From contig NZ_JAWRCU010000003.1 of the NCBI RefSeq assembly GCF_033542235.1, positions 248,001 through 312,000 of the forward strand: DNA of 64,000 bases, in the 5' to 3' direction. The DNA comes from JAWRCU01 sp033542235 (GTDB lineage: Bacteria; Pseudomonadota; Alphaproteobacteria; Rhizobiales; Rhizobiaceae). Made by a program: the position numbers and the translations under genes. Position 1 is the first letter of the stretch. Each line of letters starts with the position of its first letter. Shown here in pieces: positions 40,461 through 48,910 of this stretch. The notes beneath the pieces were generated by a model. It searched no databases. It had not been told where the DNA came from and worked only from the letters and a program-made list of their open reading frames with translations.

Positions 40461-41620
40461 GCCGTGAAATCCGCCGTGCGCGCGAGCGAGCCCATCAGGC
40501 AGACCACGACGAGCAGGGCCGACAGGGCGATGAAGACGGGGCCAAAGCCGGTGTGCTCGGCCGTGAAGCCGATTCCCGACGGCGCCATCAGGATGCCGGA
40601 ATAACCCATGGTCGTGACGATGGCCATACCGGTGCCGGAGGCCATGCCCGGCTGGTTGCCGCCTGCCGAGAAGGCGATCGGCACCATGTTGGCGATTCCG
40701 AAGCCGCAGAAGGCGAAAGCCGCGATCGCCAGCCATGGCCACGGTGAAAGGCCGGCCACGCACATGCCAGCCGCAGCGATCAGGCTCGAGACACGCAAGG
40801 TCGTCACCGCACCGTAGCGGTTGCGCACGCGGTCGCCGAGGAAGCGCATCATCGCCATGGTGGCGGCAAAACCTGCGTAGGCGAAGCCGGCGGTCGCAAG
40901 GTCGGCGCCGAGCTCCTGGCGCAGGTAGAGCGCCCCCCAGTCAAGCACGGCGCCTTCGGGAATCATGGAAAAGAGCGCCAGCAGTCCGACCAGATAGACC
41001 GTCGGCGTGCGCGGCAGCGCAAATTTGGCGTGCTCGTGATGAACCGGCCGCTCCTCGCTCACCAGCCGTGGAATCGCAACCGCGACGGCGGCAAGCGCAA
41101 TCACCGTGACGATGACGGCATGTGGAAGATAGCCGTAGCTCTGGATGAAGATGCCGCCAAGGGCGCCGCCTGCGAAGCCGCCGAGGCTCCAGAAACCATG
41201 CGAGGACGACATCACGGCTCGCCCGAGCTTCTGCTCGACCACCACGGCATTGGCGTTCATGGCGACGTCCATGCTGCCGGCCAGCGCCCCGAAGGCATAG
41301 AGCGCGACGGCCGCGATCCAGACATTGGGCGAGAGCGCGACGGCGAGCAGCCCGAAACTCGCCAGCAAGGCGAACACCGTCAGTACCTTGCGCGTGCCGT
41401 GCTTCGACATCAAATAGCCGCTCCAAGGCATCGCCGACAATGCGCCGAGCCCGAAGCACAGGATCAGCAGGCCGAGCGTGAACTCGGTGATCTCGAGGCG
41501 CGTGAGCACCAGCGGAATCTGCGGTGCCCAGCTGCCGGTCAGAAAGCCGTTGACGAGAAACATCGCCGCCACGGCCCAGCGGCCGCGAGCAGCGGTGACA
41601 GTCGAATTGGTGGCGTCCAT
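40445..41620 (-). CDS. MFS transporter (YbjJ/fucose-permease-like)
   Basis: A 391-residue 12-helix MFS protein with GFLTGSWAPQIPLVLTRLEITEFTLGLLILCFGLGAL and DVAMNANAVVVEQKLGRAVMSSSHGFWSLGGFAGGALGG, motifs of the YbjJ/FucP-like group. Possible exporter of sugars or drugs; substrate unknown. It overlaps the 3' end of the LysR gene by 16 bases in the opposite direction and is separate from the pyc gene on the same strand (98-base gap). Confidence 0.9.
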   Translation of the reverse strand: MDATNSTVTAARGRWAVAAMFLVNGFLTGSWAPQIPLVLTRLEITEFTLGLLILCFGLGALSAMPWSGYLMSKHGTRKVLTVFALLASFGLLAVALSPNVWIAAVALYAFGALAGSMDVAMNANAVVVEQKLGRAVMSSSHGFWSLGGFAGGALGGIFIQSYGYLPHAVIVTVIALAAVAVAIPRLVSEERPVHHEHAKFALPRTPTVYLVGLLALFSMIPEGAVLDWGALYLRQELGADLATAGFAYAGFAATMAMMRFLGDRVRNRYGAVTTLRVSSLIAAAGMCVAGLSPWPWLAIAAFAFCGFGIANMVPIAFSAGGNQPGMASGTGMAIVTTMGYSGILMAPSGIGFTAEHTGFGPVFIALSALLVVVCLMGSLARTADFTAQPAE

Positions 41621-41717
41621 GGCGAACCCGCTGTTTCGGTCCGCAGGGAATTGAATCGATCTAATCGGAAGTCAAGGCCGGCGGGGGCGAAAGTGGTGGG
41701 CCACGCGCACCCCGGCT

Positions 41718-44700
41718 CTAGCCGTAAACCACCAGCAGGTCCTTGGCGTCGATCTGATCGCCGGCGTGCACCAGAAGCTCCGCGATGACGCCATCGCGCT
41801 CGGCGTGCAGCGCCGTCTCCATCTTCATCGCCTCGATCGAGAGCAGCACGTCGCCCGCCTTCACCGGTTGCCCGGCGGAGATCGCGACCGTCGAGACCAC
41901 GCCCGGCATCGGCGCGCCGACATGCGCCTCATTGCCCGGCTCCGCCTTGCGGCGAGCCTTTGAGCTGGCCGCGCGGCTGCGGTCCGGCACCTTGGCGCGG
42001 CGCGGCTGGCCGTTGAGCTCGAAGAAGACGGTAACCATGCCCTTGTCGTCGGCTTCGCCGATCGCGAGACAGCGGATCACAAGCGTCTTGCCGCGCTCGA
42101 TCTCGACGAAGATCTCGTCTTCTTGGCGCATGCCGTAGAAATAGACCGGCGTCGGCAGCACGCTGACAGGGCCGTAAATTTCCTGTGCCGCGGCGAAGTC
42201 GGCAAACACCTTCGGATACATCAGCGAGGAGGCCAGCTCGAACTCGCTGACCTTGCGACCGAGCTTCTCCTCGAGCTCCTTGCGCAGCGCGTCGAGGTCG
42301 GCGGGTTTGAGCAGCGAGCCGGGCCGCACGGTGATCGGCTTGTCGCCCTTCAGCGCCTTCTTCTGCAACCCCTCAGGCCAGCCGCCGGGCGACTGGCCAA
42401 GGTCGCCGCGCAGCATGGAGACGACCGAATCCGGGAAGGCGATGTCCTTGGCCGGGTTCTCGACATCGGTGACGGTAAGGTCCTGGCTCACCATCATCAG
42501 CGCCATGTCGCCGACCACCTTGGACGACGGCGTCACCTTGACGATGTCGCCGAACATCATATTGACGTCGTGATAGGCTTGCGCGACCTGATGCCAGCGT
42601 GTTTCGAGCCCGAGCGAGCGCGCCTGCTCCTTGAGGTTTGTGAACTGTCCGCCCGGCATCTCGTGCAGATAGACCTCGGAGGCCGGCCCCTTGAGGTCGC
42701 TCTCGAAGGCCGCATACTGGTTGCGGACGGCCTCCCAGTAGAAGGAGATGCGACGGATCCATTCGGTGTCGAGGCCGGGATCGCGGTCGCTGCCCTTCAG
42801 CGCCTCGACGATCGAGCCGAGGCAGGGCTGCGAGGTGTTGCCGGACAGCGCGTCCATGGCTGCATCGATCGCATCGACCCCGCTCTCCACTGCGGCGAGC
42901 ACTGTGGCCGCCGACAGGCCGGACGTATCATGCGTATGGAAATGGATCGGCAGGTCCGTCTCCTCGCGCAGCGCCTTGAAGAGCACGCGGGCCGCAGCCG
43001 GCTTGAGCAATCCCGCCATGTCCTTCACGGCGATGATGTGGGCGCCAGCCGCCTCCAGCTCCTTGGCGAGATCGACATAGTATTTCAGGTCGTATTTGGC
43101 TCGGGCGGGATCGAGGATGTTGCCAGTGTAGCACATCGCCGCTTCGCAGAGCTTGTTCTCCGCGCGCACGGCATCCATGGCGACCCGCATGTTCTCGACC
43201 CAGTTGAGGCAGTCGAAAACACGAAAGAGGTCGATGCCGCCGGTCGCGGCCTGTTTCACGAAATGGCGGACGATATTGTCGGGATAGTTGGTGTAGCCGA
43301 CTCCGTTGGCGCCTCGCAGAAGCATCTGCATGAGGAGATTGGGCGCGGCCTCCCGAACCAGGGCCAGGCGCTCCCATGGGTCCTCCGTGAGGAAGCGCAT
43401 GGCGACGTCGAAGGTCGCACCGCCCCAGCATTCGAGCGACAGAAGCTGCGGCAGTGCCCGTGCATATATGCCGGCGATGCGGGCGATATCGTAGGTGCGC
43501 ATGCGCGTCGCCAGCAGCGACTGGTGGCCGTCGCGCATCGTCGTGTCGGTGACCAGGACGCGCGTCTCGCCGCGCATCCACTCGGCGAACTTTTCGGGCC
43601 CGAGCTTATCGAGCTTCTGCCTGGCGCCGGGAGAGATGGTGCCATTGAGATAGGGCACTTCCGGGGGCGCGGCGTCTGCCTTCGGCCGCGGGCGGCCGCG
43701 CGCCTCGGGATGACCGTTGACCGTGACGTCGCCGAGATAGTTGAGGAGCTTGGTCGCGCGATCCTGCCGCTTCACCTGGGCAAAGAGCTCCGGCGTCGTG
43801 TCGATGAACTTCGTCGTGTAGCTGTTATCCCTGAAATGCGGGTGGCTGATGATCGCTTCCAGGAAAGTGAGGTTCGTCGCCACGCCTCGGATGCGGAACT
43901 CACGCAAGGCGCGGTGCATGCGGGCGATCGCCTCGCTCGCCGTTGGCGCCCATGCGGTGACCTTTTCGAGCAGCGGGTCGTAGTAGCGGGTGATCACGGC
44001 GCCCGAATAGGCAGTGCCGCCGTCGAGGCGGATGCCGAAGCCGGTCGCGCCGCGATAGGCGGTGATGCGGCCGTAATCCGGGATGAAATTGTGCTCCGGA
44101 TCCTCGGTGGTGATGCGGCACTGCAGCGCGTGGCCGTTGAGGCGGATGTCCGACTGTGGCGGCACGCCCGAAGCCGGCGTGCCGATCACTTCGCCTTCGA
44201 GAAGGTGGATCTGCGCCTTGACGATGTCGATGCCCGTCACCTGTTCGGTGACTGTGTGCTCCACCTGAATGCGCGGATTGACCTCGATGAAGTAGAACTT
44301 GCCGGTATCGGCATCCATCAGGAATTCGACCGTGCCGGCGCCGACATAGTCGGTAGCCCTCGCGATCTTCAATGCGTAATCGCAGAGCTCGCCTCGCTGG
44401 AGGGCATCGAGATAAGGCGCCGGCGCGCGTTCGACGACTTTCTGATTCCGGCGCTGGATCGAGCAGTCGCGCTCGAACAGATGGACGACATTGCCGTGCT
44501 TGTCGCCGAGCACCTGCACCTCGACATGGCGGGCGCGCTCGACGAGCTTCTCCAGATAGACTTCATCCTTGCCGAACGCCGCCTTGGCTTCGCGTTTGGC
44601 CTCCATCACCTCGCGAGCGAGATCGGCCTCGGAACGGATCACGCGCATGCCGCGGCCGCCACCGCCCCATGAGGCCTTGAGCATGACGGGAAAGCCGATT

Positions 44701-45173
44701 TCGGCCGCCATCTCCCTTACGGCCGCCATGTCGTCCGGCAGCGGTTCGGTGGCGGGAACGACGGGCACACCGACCTCTTTTGCCAGGTTGCGCGCCGCAA
44801 CCTTGTTGCCGAGCCTGCGCATCGTCTCAGGCGACGGGCCGATGAAGATGATACCGTTCGCCGCGCAGGCCTCCGCAAATTCGGGGCTTTCCGACAGCAG
44901 GCCGTAGCCGGGGTGGATGGCGTCCGCGCCCGACAGCCTGGCGACTCGGATCACCTCGGCTATCGACAGGTAGCTCTCGATGGGTCCGAGGTCGCGCTCC
45001 AGATGGGGGCCGCGGCCGACCTGGTAGGATTCGTCAGCCTTGAAGCGATGCAGCGAATATTTGTCTTCTTCCGCCCAGATGGCGACCGTTTTGATGCCGA
45101 GCTCGTTGGCAGCGCGAAAAACGCGGATGGCGATCTCGGAACGGTTGGCGACGAGGATCTTGGTGATCGGCAA
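41718..45173 (-). CDS. pyc: Pyruvate carboxylase
   Basis: A 1151-residue biotin enzyme that makes oxaloacetate from pyruvate, bicarbonate and ATP, the main anaplerotic route in rhizobia. Domain order: biotin carboxylase with ATP-grasp (ITKILVANRSEIAIRVFRA at the start, SWGGGGRGMRVI near 165), carboxyltransferase barrel with DTTMRDGHQSLLATRMRT near 575, central allosteric region, and biotinyl domain with the AMKM motif, biotin on Lys1117. The start is TTG (45171-45173), since the family begins MPITKILV and no ATG or GTG lies near; the frame continues upstream into a RIME-like repeat. Confidence 0.96.
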   Translation of the reverse strand: MPITKILVANRSEIAIRVFRAANELGIKTVAIWAEEDKYSLHRFKADESYQVGRGPHLERDLGPIESYLSIAEVIRVARLSGADAIHPGYGLLSESPEFAEACAANGIIFIGPSPETMRRLGNKVAARNLAKEVGVPVVPATEPLPDDMAAVREMAAEIGFPVMLKASWGGGGRGMRVIRSEADLAREVMEAKREAKAAFGKDEVYLEKLVERARHVEVQVLGDKHGNVVHLFERDCSIQRRNQKVVERAPAPYLDALQRGELCDYALKIARATDYVGAGTVEFLMDADTGKFYFIEVNPRIQVEHTVTEQVTGIDIVKAQIHLLEGEVIGTPASGVPPQSDIRLNGHALQCRITTEDPEHNFIPDYGRITAYRGATGFGIRLDGGTAYSGAVITRYYDPLLEKVTAWAPTASEAIARMHRALREFRIRGVATNLTFLEAIISHPHFRDNSYTTKFIDTTPELFAQVKRQDRATKLLNYLGDVTVNGHPEARGRPRPKADAAPPEVPYLNGTISPGARQKLDKLGPEKFAEWMRGETRVLVTDTTMRDGHQSLLATRMRTYDIARIAGIYARALPQLLSLECWGGATFDVAMRFLTEDPWERLALVREAAPNLLMQMLLRGANGVGYTNYPDNIVRHFVKQAATGGIDLFRVFDCLNWVENMRVAMDAVRAENKLCEAAMCYTGNILDPARAKYDLKYYVDLAKELEAAGAHIIAVKDMAGLLKPAAARVLFKALREETDLPIHFHTHDTSGLSAATVLAAVESGVDAIDAAMDALSGNTSQPCLGSIVEALKGSDRDPGLDTEWIRRISFYWEAVRNQYAAFESDLKGPASEVYLHEMPGGQFTNLKEQARSLGLETRWHQVAQAYHDVNMMFGDIVKVTPSSKVVGDMALMMVSQDLTVTDVENPAKDIAFPDSVVSMLRGDLGQSPGGWPEGLQKKALKGDKPITVRPGSLLKPADLDALRKELEEKLGRKVSEFELASSLMYPKVFADFAAAQEIYGPVSVLPTPVYFYGMRQEDEIFVEIERGKTLVIRCLAIGEADDKGMVTVFFELNGQPRRAKVPDRSRAASSKARRKAEPGNEAHVGAPMPGVVSTVAISAGQPVKAGDVLLSIEAMKMETALHAERDGVIAELLVHAGDQIDAKDLLVVYG

Positions 45174-45213
45174 AGGGGAAGCTCCGGAGCCGGCGAAAGC
45201 TATGCTGCAACAA

Positions 45214-45316
45214 CTAGAGCGTGATCCCGGAAAGTTGCATGCTTTTCGGCTAAGATCATGCTGCAAGGACAGCTGGAAAGAGCTGAATGACTCCACTCCA
45301 GTTCATCGCGTTCTAG
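45214..45316 (+). repeat. RIME-like repeat upstream of pyc
   Basis: A full copy of the family (CTAGAGCGTGATCCCGGAAAG ... GATCATGCTGCAAGG ... GCTGAATGACTCC ... TTCATCGCGTTCTAG), less well conserved in its second palindrome. It ends about 40 bases upstream of the TTG start of the minus-strand pyc gene, so it may lie in the pyc leader. Confidence 0.85.
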
Positions 45317-45384
45317 CGTGAAAATGCTGCAGTGCAAACATAATTGGCAGCCCGGCCGATCAATCGAAAATGCGCCGCTTACTC

Positions 45385-45417
45385 AAAAAAAATGCCCGGC
45401 GCCGGGCGCCGGGCATT
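45385..45417 (-). terminator. Rho-independent terminator of the binding-protein gene
   Basis: Read on the minus strand, a strong GC-rich stem (AATGCCCGGCGCC ... GGCGCCGGGCATT) is followed directly by a run of eight T (positions 45392 down to 45385). It lies about 25 bases after the stop of the livK-type gene and is a textbook terminator. Confidence 0.93.
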
Positions 45418-45439
45418 CGTTTAGCCGAGTTTCGCCGGC

Positions 45440-46555
45440 TTATTTCTCGAAGTAGGTGTACTTGCCGTCGTCACCCTTCTTCCACTGGTACATGACGTAG
45501 TCCGGACGGGTGATGTCGCCCTTCTCGTTGTAGCCGATGTCGCCGATGGCGGTCGCCCACGGGCCGCTCGACTTGATCGTCTCTGCGACTTTCTGCGGAT
45601 CGAGCGAGCCGGCCTTCTTGGCGGCCTCAGCGATGATCTGCGTCGCAGCGTAGGCGTAGAGCGTGTAGGCTTCCGGCTCGAATCCGTTTGCGCGGAACTT
45701 CTCGACGAGCTCCTTTGCGGCCGGGTTCTTGCGCGGATCGGGAGCGAACGTCATCAGCGTGCCGTTGACAGCGTCGCCGGCAATCGAGGCAAGCTCGTTC
45801 GACACGATGCCATCACCCGACATGAAGCCTGCCTTGAGGCCTTGGTCGGCCATCTGGCGCATCAACAGGCCGGCTTCGGTATGCAGGCCACCGTAGTAGA
45901 CCATGGTGACGCCGGCTTGCTTCATCTTGGCGATGAGCGCCGAGAAGTCCTTGTCGCCGACATTGATGCCCTCATAGAGGACTTCCTGCATGCCGTCTTT
46001 GTTCATCGCCTTCTTGGTTTCGTCGGCGAGACCCTGGCCATATGGGGTCTTGTCGTGGATCACCGCGACTTTGCCGTCCTTGAAGTTGGCGGCGAGATAG
46101 CCACCCGCGACGCCGCCCTGCTGGTCGTCGCGTCCGCAGGTGCGGAACACGTTCCACAGGCCGCGCTCGGTGAGCTGCGGATTGGTCGCCGCAGGCGTGA
46201 TGACCAGCACGCCGTTCTCGGCATAGACGTCCGAGGCAGGGATGGTGACGCCCGAGTTGAAGTGACCGACCACGAACTTGACGCCGTCGGCGACGAACTT
46301 GTTGGCGACCGAGATGCCCTGCTTCGGGTCGGAGACGTCGTCGCCGATGGAGAGGACGATCTTCTCGCCGTTGATGCCGCCCGCTGCGTTGATGTCGGCC
46401 ACCGCCTGCTCAGCGCCCTTCTGGAGCTGCGCGCCGAAGGCTGCGTTCGGGCCGGTGATCGGGCCGGCGACGCCCATCAGGACGTCTGCCCAGGCGCTGC
46501 CGCTGAACGCCATGACGGCGGCTACGGCAACGGCGGACAATAGTGCTTTTCTCAT
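45440..46555 (-). CDS. Branched-chain amino acid ABC transporter substrate-binding protein
   Basis: A 371-residue periplasmic binding protein of the LivJ/LivK type (Leu/Ile/Val family, type 1). A signal peptide (1-23, ending GSAWA) precedes DVLMGVAGPITGPNAAFGAQLQKGAEQAVADINAAGG, the standard start of these proteins; later VVGHFNSGVTIPASDVYAENGV lines the ligand cleft. The ATG at 46555 follows GGGAG. It is last in the liv cluster, after a 142-base gap that may contain its own promoter, and is followed by a strong terminator. Ligand could be branched-chain or other amino acids. Confidence 0.93.
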   Translation of the reverse strand: MRKALLSAVAVAAVMAFSGSAWADVLMGVAGPITGPNAAFGAQLQKGAEQAVADINAAGGINGEKIVLSIGDDVSDPKQGISVANKFVADGVKFVVGHFNSGVTIPASDVYAENGVLVITPAATNPQLTERGLWNVFRTCGRDDQQGGVAGGYLAANFKDGKVAVIHDKTPYGQGLADETKKAMNKDGMQEVLYEGINVGDKDFSALIAKMKQAGVTMVYYGGLHTEAGLLMRQMADQGLKAGFMSGDGIVSNELASIAGDAVNGTLMTFAPDPRKNPAAKELVEKFRANGFEPEAYTLYAYAATQIIAEAAKKAGSLDPQKVAETIKSSGPWATAIGDIGYNEKGDITRPDYVMYQWKKGDDGKYTYFEK

Positions 46556-46697
46556 AGAAACACTCCCATTGTACTGGGTGGGCGAGGATATTGCTTTCAT
46601 GCGATGCCCACCCATATCGCAGAAAGCCTAGTTTGCCGATTTCCCGGCAGTTGTCACGCCGATTCACTCCGGAACCGGCGCAATTGGTGAATATCCC

Positions 46698-47048
46698 TCA
46701 GCTCTGGTTTTTGGGCTTCCAAGTCAAGGGCGATGCCTTTTCATAAAGCCAGTAATATTGGGTGACCATCTGGTTGGTACGTGTGTAGTTGTAGCTCAGC
46801 GTGCCGAAGATCAACAGCACGATTGTATCCACGATGTAGTAGTGAAGCGAGAACATCGTGCCCAGGAAGAGCGCGTGGTGGATGAAGCGGACGGCGATGC
46901 CGAGTCCGAGCAGGTACAGGACAAGGATCGTAAAGGGCCGCCAGGTTTGCGCGCAGGCGCGTCCGGTCATCCAGGCGGCACCGCCGCCGAGCACCCATGT
47001 GACGCCCAGGAACTGCGCCAAGCCTTGCTCGTACAAAATGCCTTGCAT
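46698..47048 (-). CDS. DUF6867 membrane protein of liv operons
   Basis: A 116-residue protein with three helices (about 14-31, 38-58 and 66-86). It matches the DUF6867 family seen between livF and the binding-protein gene in rhizobial branched-chain amino acid operons; function unknown, perhaps an auxiliary of the permease. The gene begins 9 bases after the livF stop, so it belongs to the operon. Start ATG at 47048. Confidence 0.85.
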   Translation of the reverse strand: MQGILYEQGLAQFLGVTWVLGGGAAWMTGRACAQTWRPFTILVLYLLGLGIAVRFIHHALFLGTMFSLHYYIVDTIVLLIFGTLSYNYTRTNQMVTQYYWLYEKASPLTWKPKNQS

Positions 47049-47057
47049 CCTGCGCTC

Positions 47058-47789
47058 CTAATGATGCCCGCCTTCGAGATAGGCGGCCCGCACATCCGGG
47101 TCGGCAAGCAGGTCCTTGCCGGTGCCGCTCATCGTCACGCTGCCGTTGACCAGCACATAGCCGCGATGCGCCAGCTTCAGCGCGCCGAAGGCGTTCTGCT
47201 CGACAAGGAACACGGTGAGGCCCTGGCTCCGGTTGAGCTCCTTGATAGCATCGAAGATCTGCTTGATGATCAGCGGGGCAAGGCCTAGCGACGGCTCGTC
47301 GAGCATGAGGAGCTTGGGCCGCGCCATCAGCGCCCGCCCGATGGAAAGCATCTGCTGCTCGCCGCCCGACAGCGTGCCGCCGCGTTGACGCAGCCGTTCC
47401 TTGAGCCGGGGAAAGAGCGTGAAGACCTTCTCCGCGTCCTCATCGAAATGCTTGAGCCGGTCGAGGCTTGCGCCCATTTGCAGGTTTTCCAGCACGGTCA
47501 TGCGCGGAAAAATGCGCCGGCCTTCCGGGGACTGCGCGATCCTCAGCCGTGCGATCTCATGCGTCGGCAATTCGGTGATGTCCCGGCCGGCGAAGCGGAT
47601 CATGCCGCGCCGGGCGCGCGGGTTGCCGAAGATCGTCATCATGAGCGTCGATTTGCCGGCGCCGTTTGCGCCGATCAGCGCGACGATCTCACCCTCGTCC
47701 ACCGACACGTTGACGCCGTTCAAGGCGCGGATGTTGCCATAATAGGTCTCAACGCCCTCGACGCTGAGCAGGGCCCTTCCCGACGCCAT
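47058..47789 (-). CDS. livF: Branched-chain amino acid ABC transporter ATPase LivF
   Basis: A 243-residue ATPase. Walker A is GANGAGKST (about 36-44), signature LSGGEQQMLSIGRAL (about 137-151) and Walker B LLMLDEPSLGLAP. YYGNIRALNGVNVSVDEGEIVAL is the LivF start. The ATG at 47789 overlaps the livG stop by one base (TGATG); an in-frame GTG precedes it. With LivG it powers LivHM. Confidence 0.95.
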   Translation of the reverse strand: MASGRALLSVEGVETYYGNIRALNGVNVSVDEGEIVALIGANGAGKSTLMMTIFGNPRARRGMIRFAGRDITELPTHEIARLRIAQSPEGRRIFPRMTVLENLQMGASLDRLKHFDEDAEKVFTLFPRLKERLRQRGGTLSGGEQQMLSIGRALMARPKLLMLDEPSLGLAPLIIKQIFDAIKELNRSQGLTVFLVEQNAFGALKLAHRGYVLVNGSVTMSGTGKDLLADPDVRAAYLEGGHH

Positions 47790-48910
47790 CACTTACCCCC
47801 GCGCTTCGAGTTCGAGGACGGCTTCGCTGCAGACGTCTTCGCGCCCGGCGCATTGTTCGGCGCCCCGTCCGTGGAGCCGTCCGGCGCCGCTGGCGCATCG
47901 CGACCGGTCCGGAACGCATACGGGGAGATCGTGACGCGCTCGCCTTCCGGATCGGCGTGTTCGATGGAATCCCACATGGAACCGGCCATCATGGACGAGG
48001 AGCTTTGTGGTCCATGCTGCGCATCAGGTCTTGCGTCGAGCTGCTCGAGCACCGCGTCATCTCCGACCGTGGTGAGCACCTCTTCCACCTCCTCGTCGGG
48101 AACACCGAGATAGGCGGCGATCACGCGCGGATCTGTCCGCACATGCTCCGGATTGCCGTCCGAGATCTTGCGCCCATATTCGAGCACCACCACGTGATCG
48201 GAAATCTGCATGACGACCGACATGTCATGCTCGATGAGCAGGATCGAAGTGCCGGTCGTATTCTTGATGTCGTTGAGGAGCCCGTTGAGATCGGCCGACT
48301 CGCGGGGGTTGAGGCCGGCCGCCGGCTCATCGAGGCAGAGCAGCTCGGGACCGGTGCACATGGCACGCGCAATTTCCAGCCGGCGCTGCGCGCCGTAGGG
48401 AAGATCACCGGCCGGATCGTCCGCCCGGTCCACCAGCTTTGCCTTCTCCAGCCAATGCTCGGCCAGCTCGATCGAGGCGCGCGACGCCTGCCGGTAGGCG
48501 GGGAAGCCGAACAGCCCGAGCACCGTATAGCCGGAGGCGAGCATCAGCTTGTTATGCTGCGCGACGAGCAAATTCTCGAGCAGCGTCATGCCCGTGAACA
48601 GCCTTATGTTCTGGAACGTGCGCGCCACCTTGGCCTTGGCCGTTATTTCGTGATCGGGCATGCGCTCGAGCAGGAACTGGCGGCCATCGCGTCCGGCAAG
48701 GGTGATCATGCCCTCGGTCGGCTTGTAGAAGCCGGTGATGCAATTGAAGACAGTGGTCTTGCCCGCGCCGTTCGGCCCGATCAGCGCAGTGATATCACCG
48801 CGCCTGGCCTCGAACGAAAGATCGCCGATAGCGACCAGTCCACCGAACTTCATCGACAGATGATCGACCTTGAGGATCGGACTGTCCATTGAGCTGGTAC
48901 TCTCGTTCAT
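47789..48910 (-). CDS. livG: Branched-chain amino acid ABC transporter ATPase LivG with a long C-terminal extension
   Basis: A 373-residue protein. Residues 1 to about 275 form a normal LivG ATPase: Walker A GPNGAGKTT (about 41-49), the LivG insert, signature LPYGAQRRLEIARAM and Walker B LLCLDEPAAGL. A further 100 or so residues are acidic then low-complexity, rich in Ser, Ala, Pro and Gly, ending basic (SNSKRGGK); this is much longer than typical LivG (250-290) and has no recognised domain. Similar tails occur in rhizobial relatives. The ATG overlaps the livM stop by one base. Confidence 0.93.
   Translation of the reverse strand: MNESTSSMDSPILKVDHLSMKFGGLVAIGDLSFEARRGDITALIGPNGAGKTTVFNCITGFYKPTEGMITLAGRDGRQFLLERMPDHEITAKAKVARTFQNIRLFTGMTLLENLLVAQHNKLMLASGYTVLGLFGFPAYRQASRASIELAEHWLEKAKLVDRADDPAGDLPYGAQRRLEIARAMCTGPELLCLDEPAAGLNPRESADLNGLLNDIKNTTGTSILLIEHDMSVVMQISDHVVVLEYGRKISDGNPEHVRTDPRVIAAYLGVPDEEVEEVLTTVGDDAVLEQLDARPDAQHGPQSSSSMMAGSMWDSIEHADPEGERVTISPYAFRTGRDAPAAPDGSTDGAPNNAPGAKTSAAKPSSNSKRGGK

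Noticed and set aside
42123..44672. 849-residue open frame on the plus strand opposite pyc
   Set aside because: It lies wholly antisense to a clearly conserved pyruvate carboxylase gene and has an Arg/Asp/His-rich composition typical of GC-rich shadow frames.
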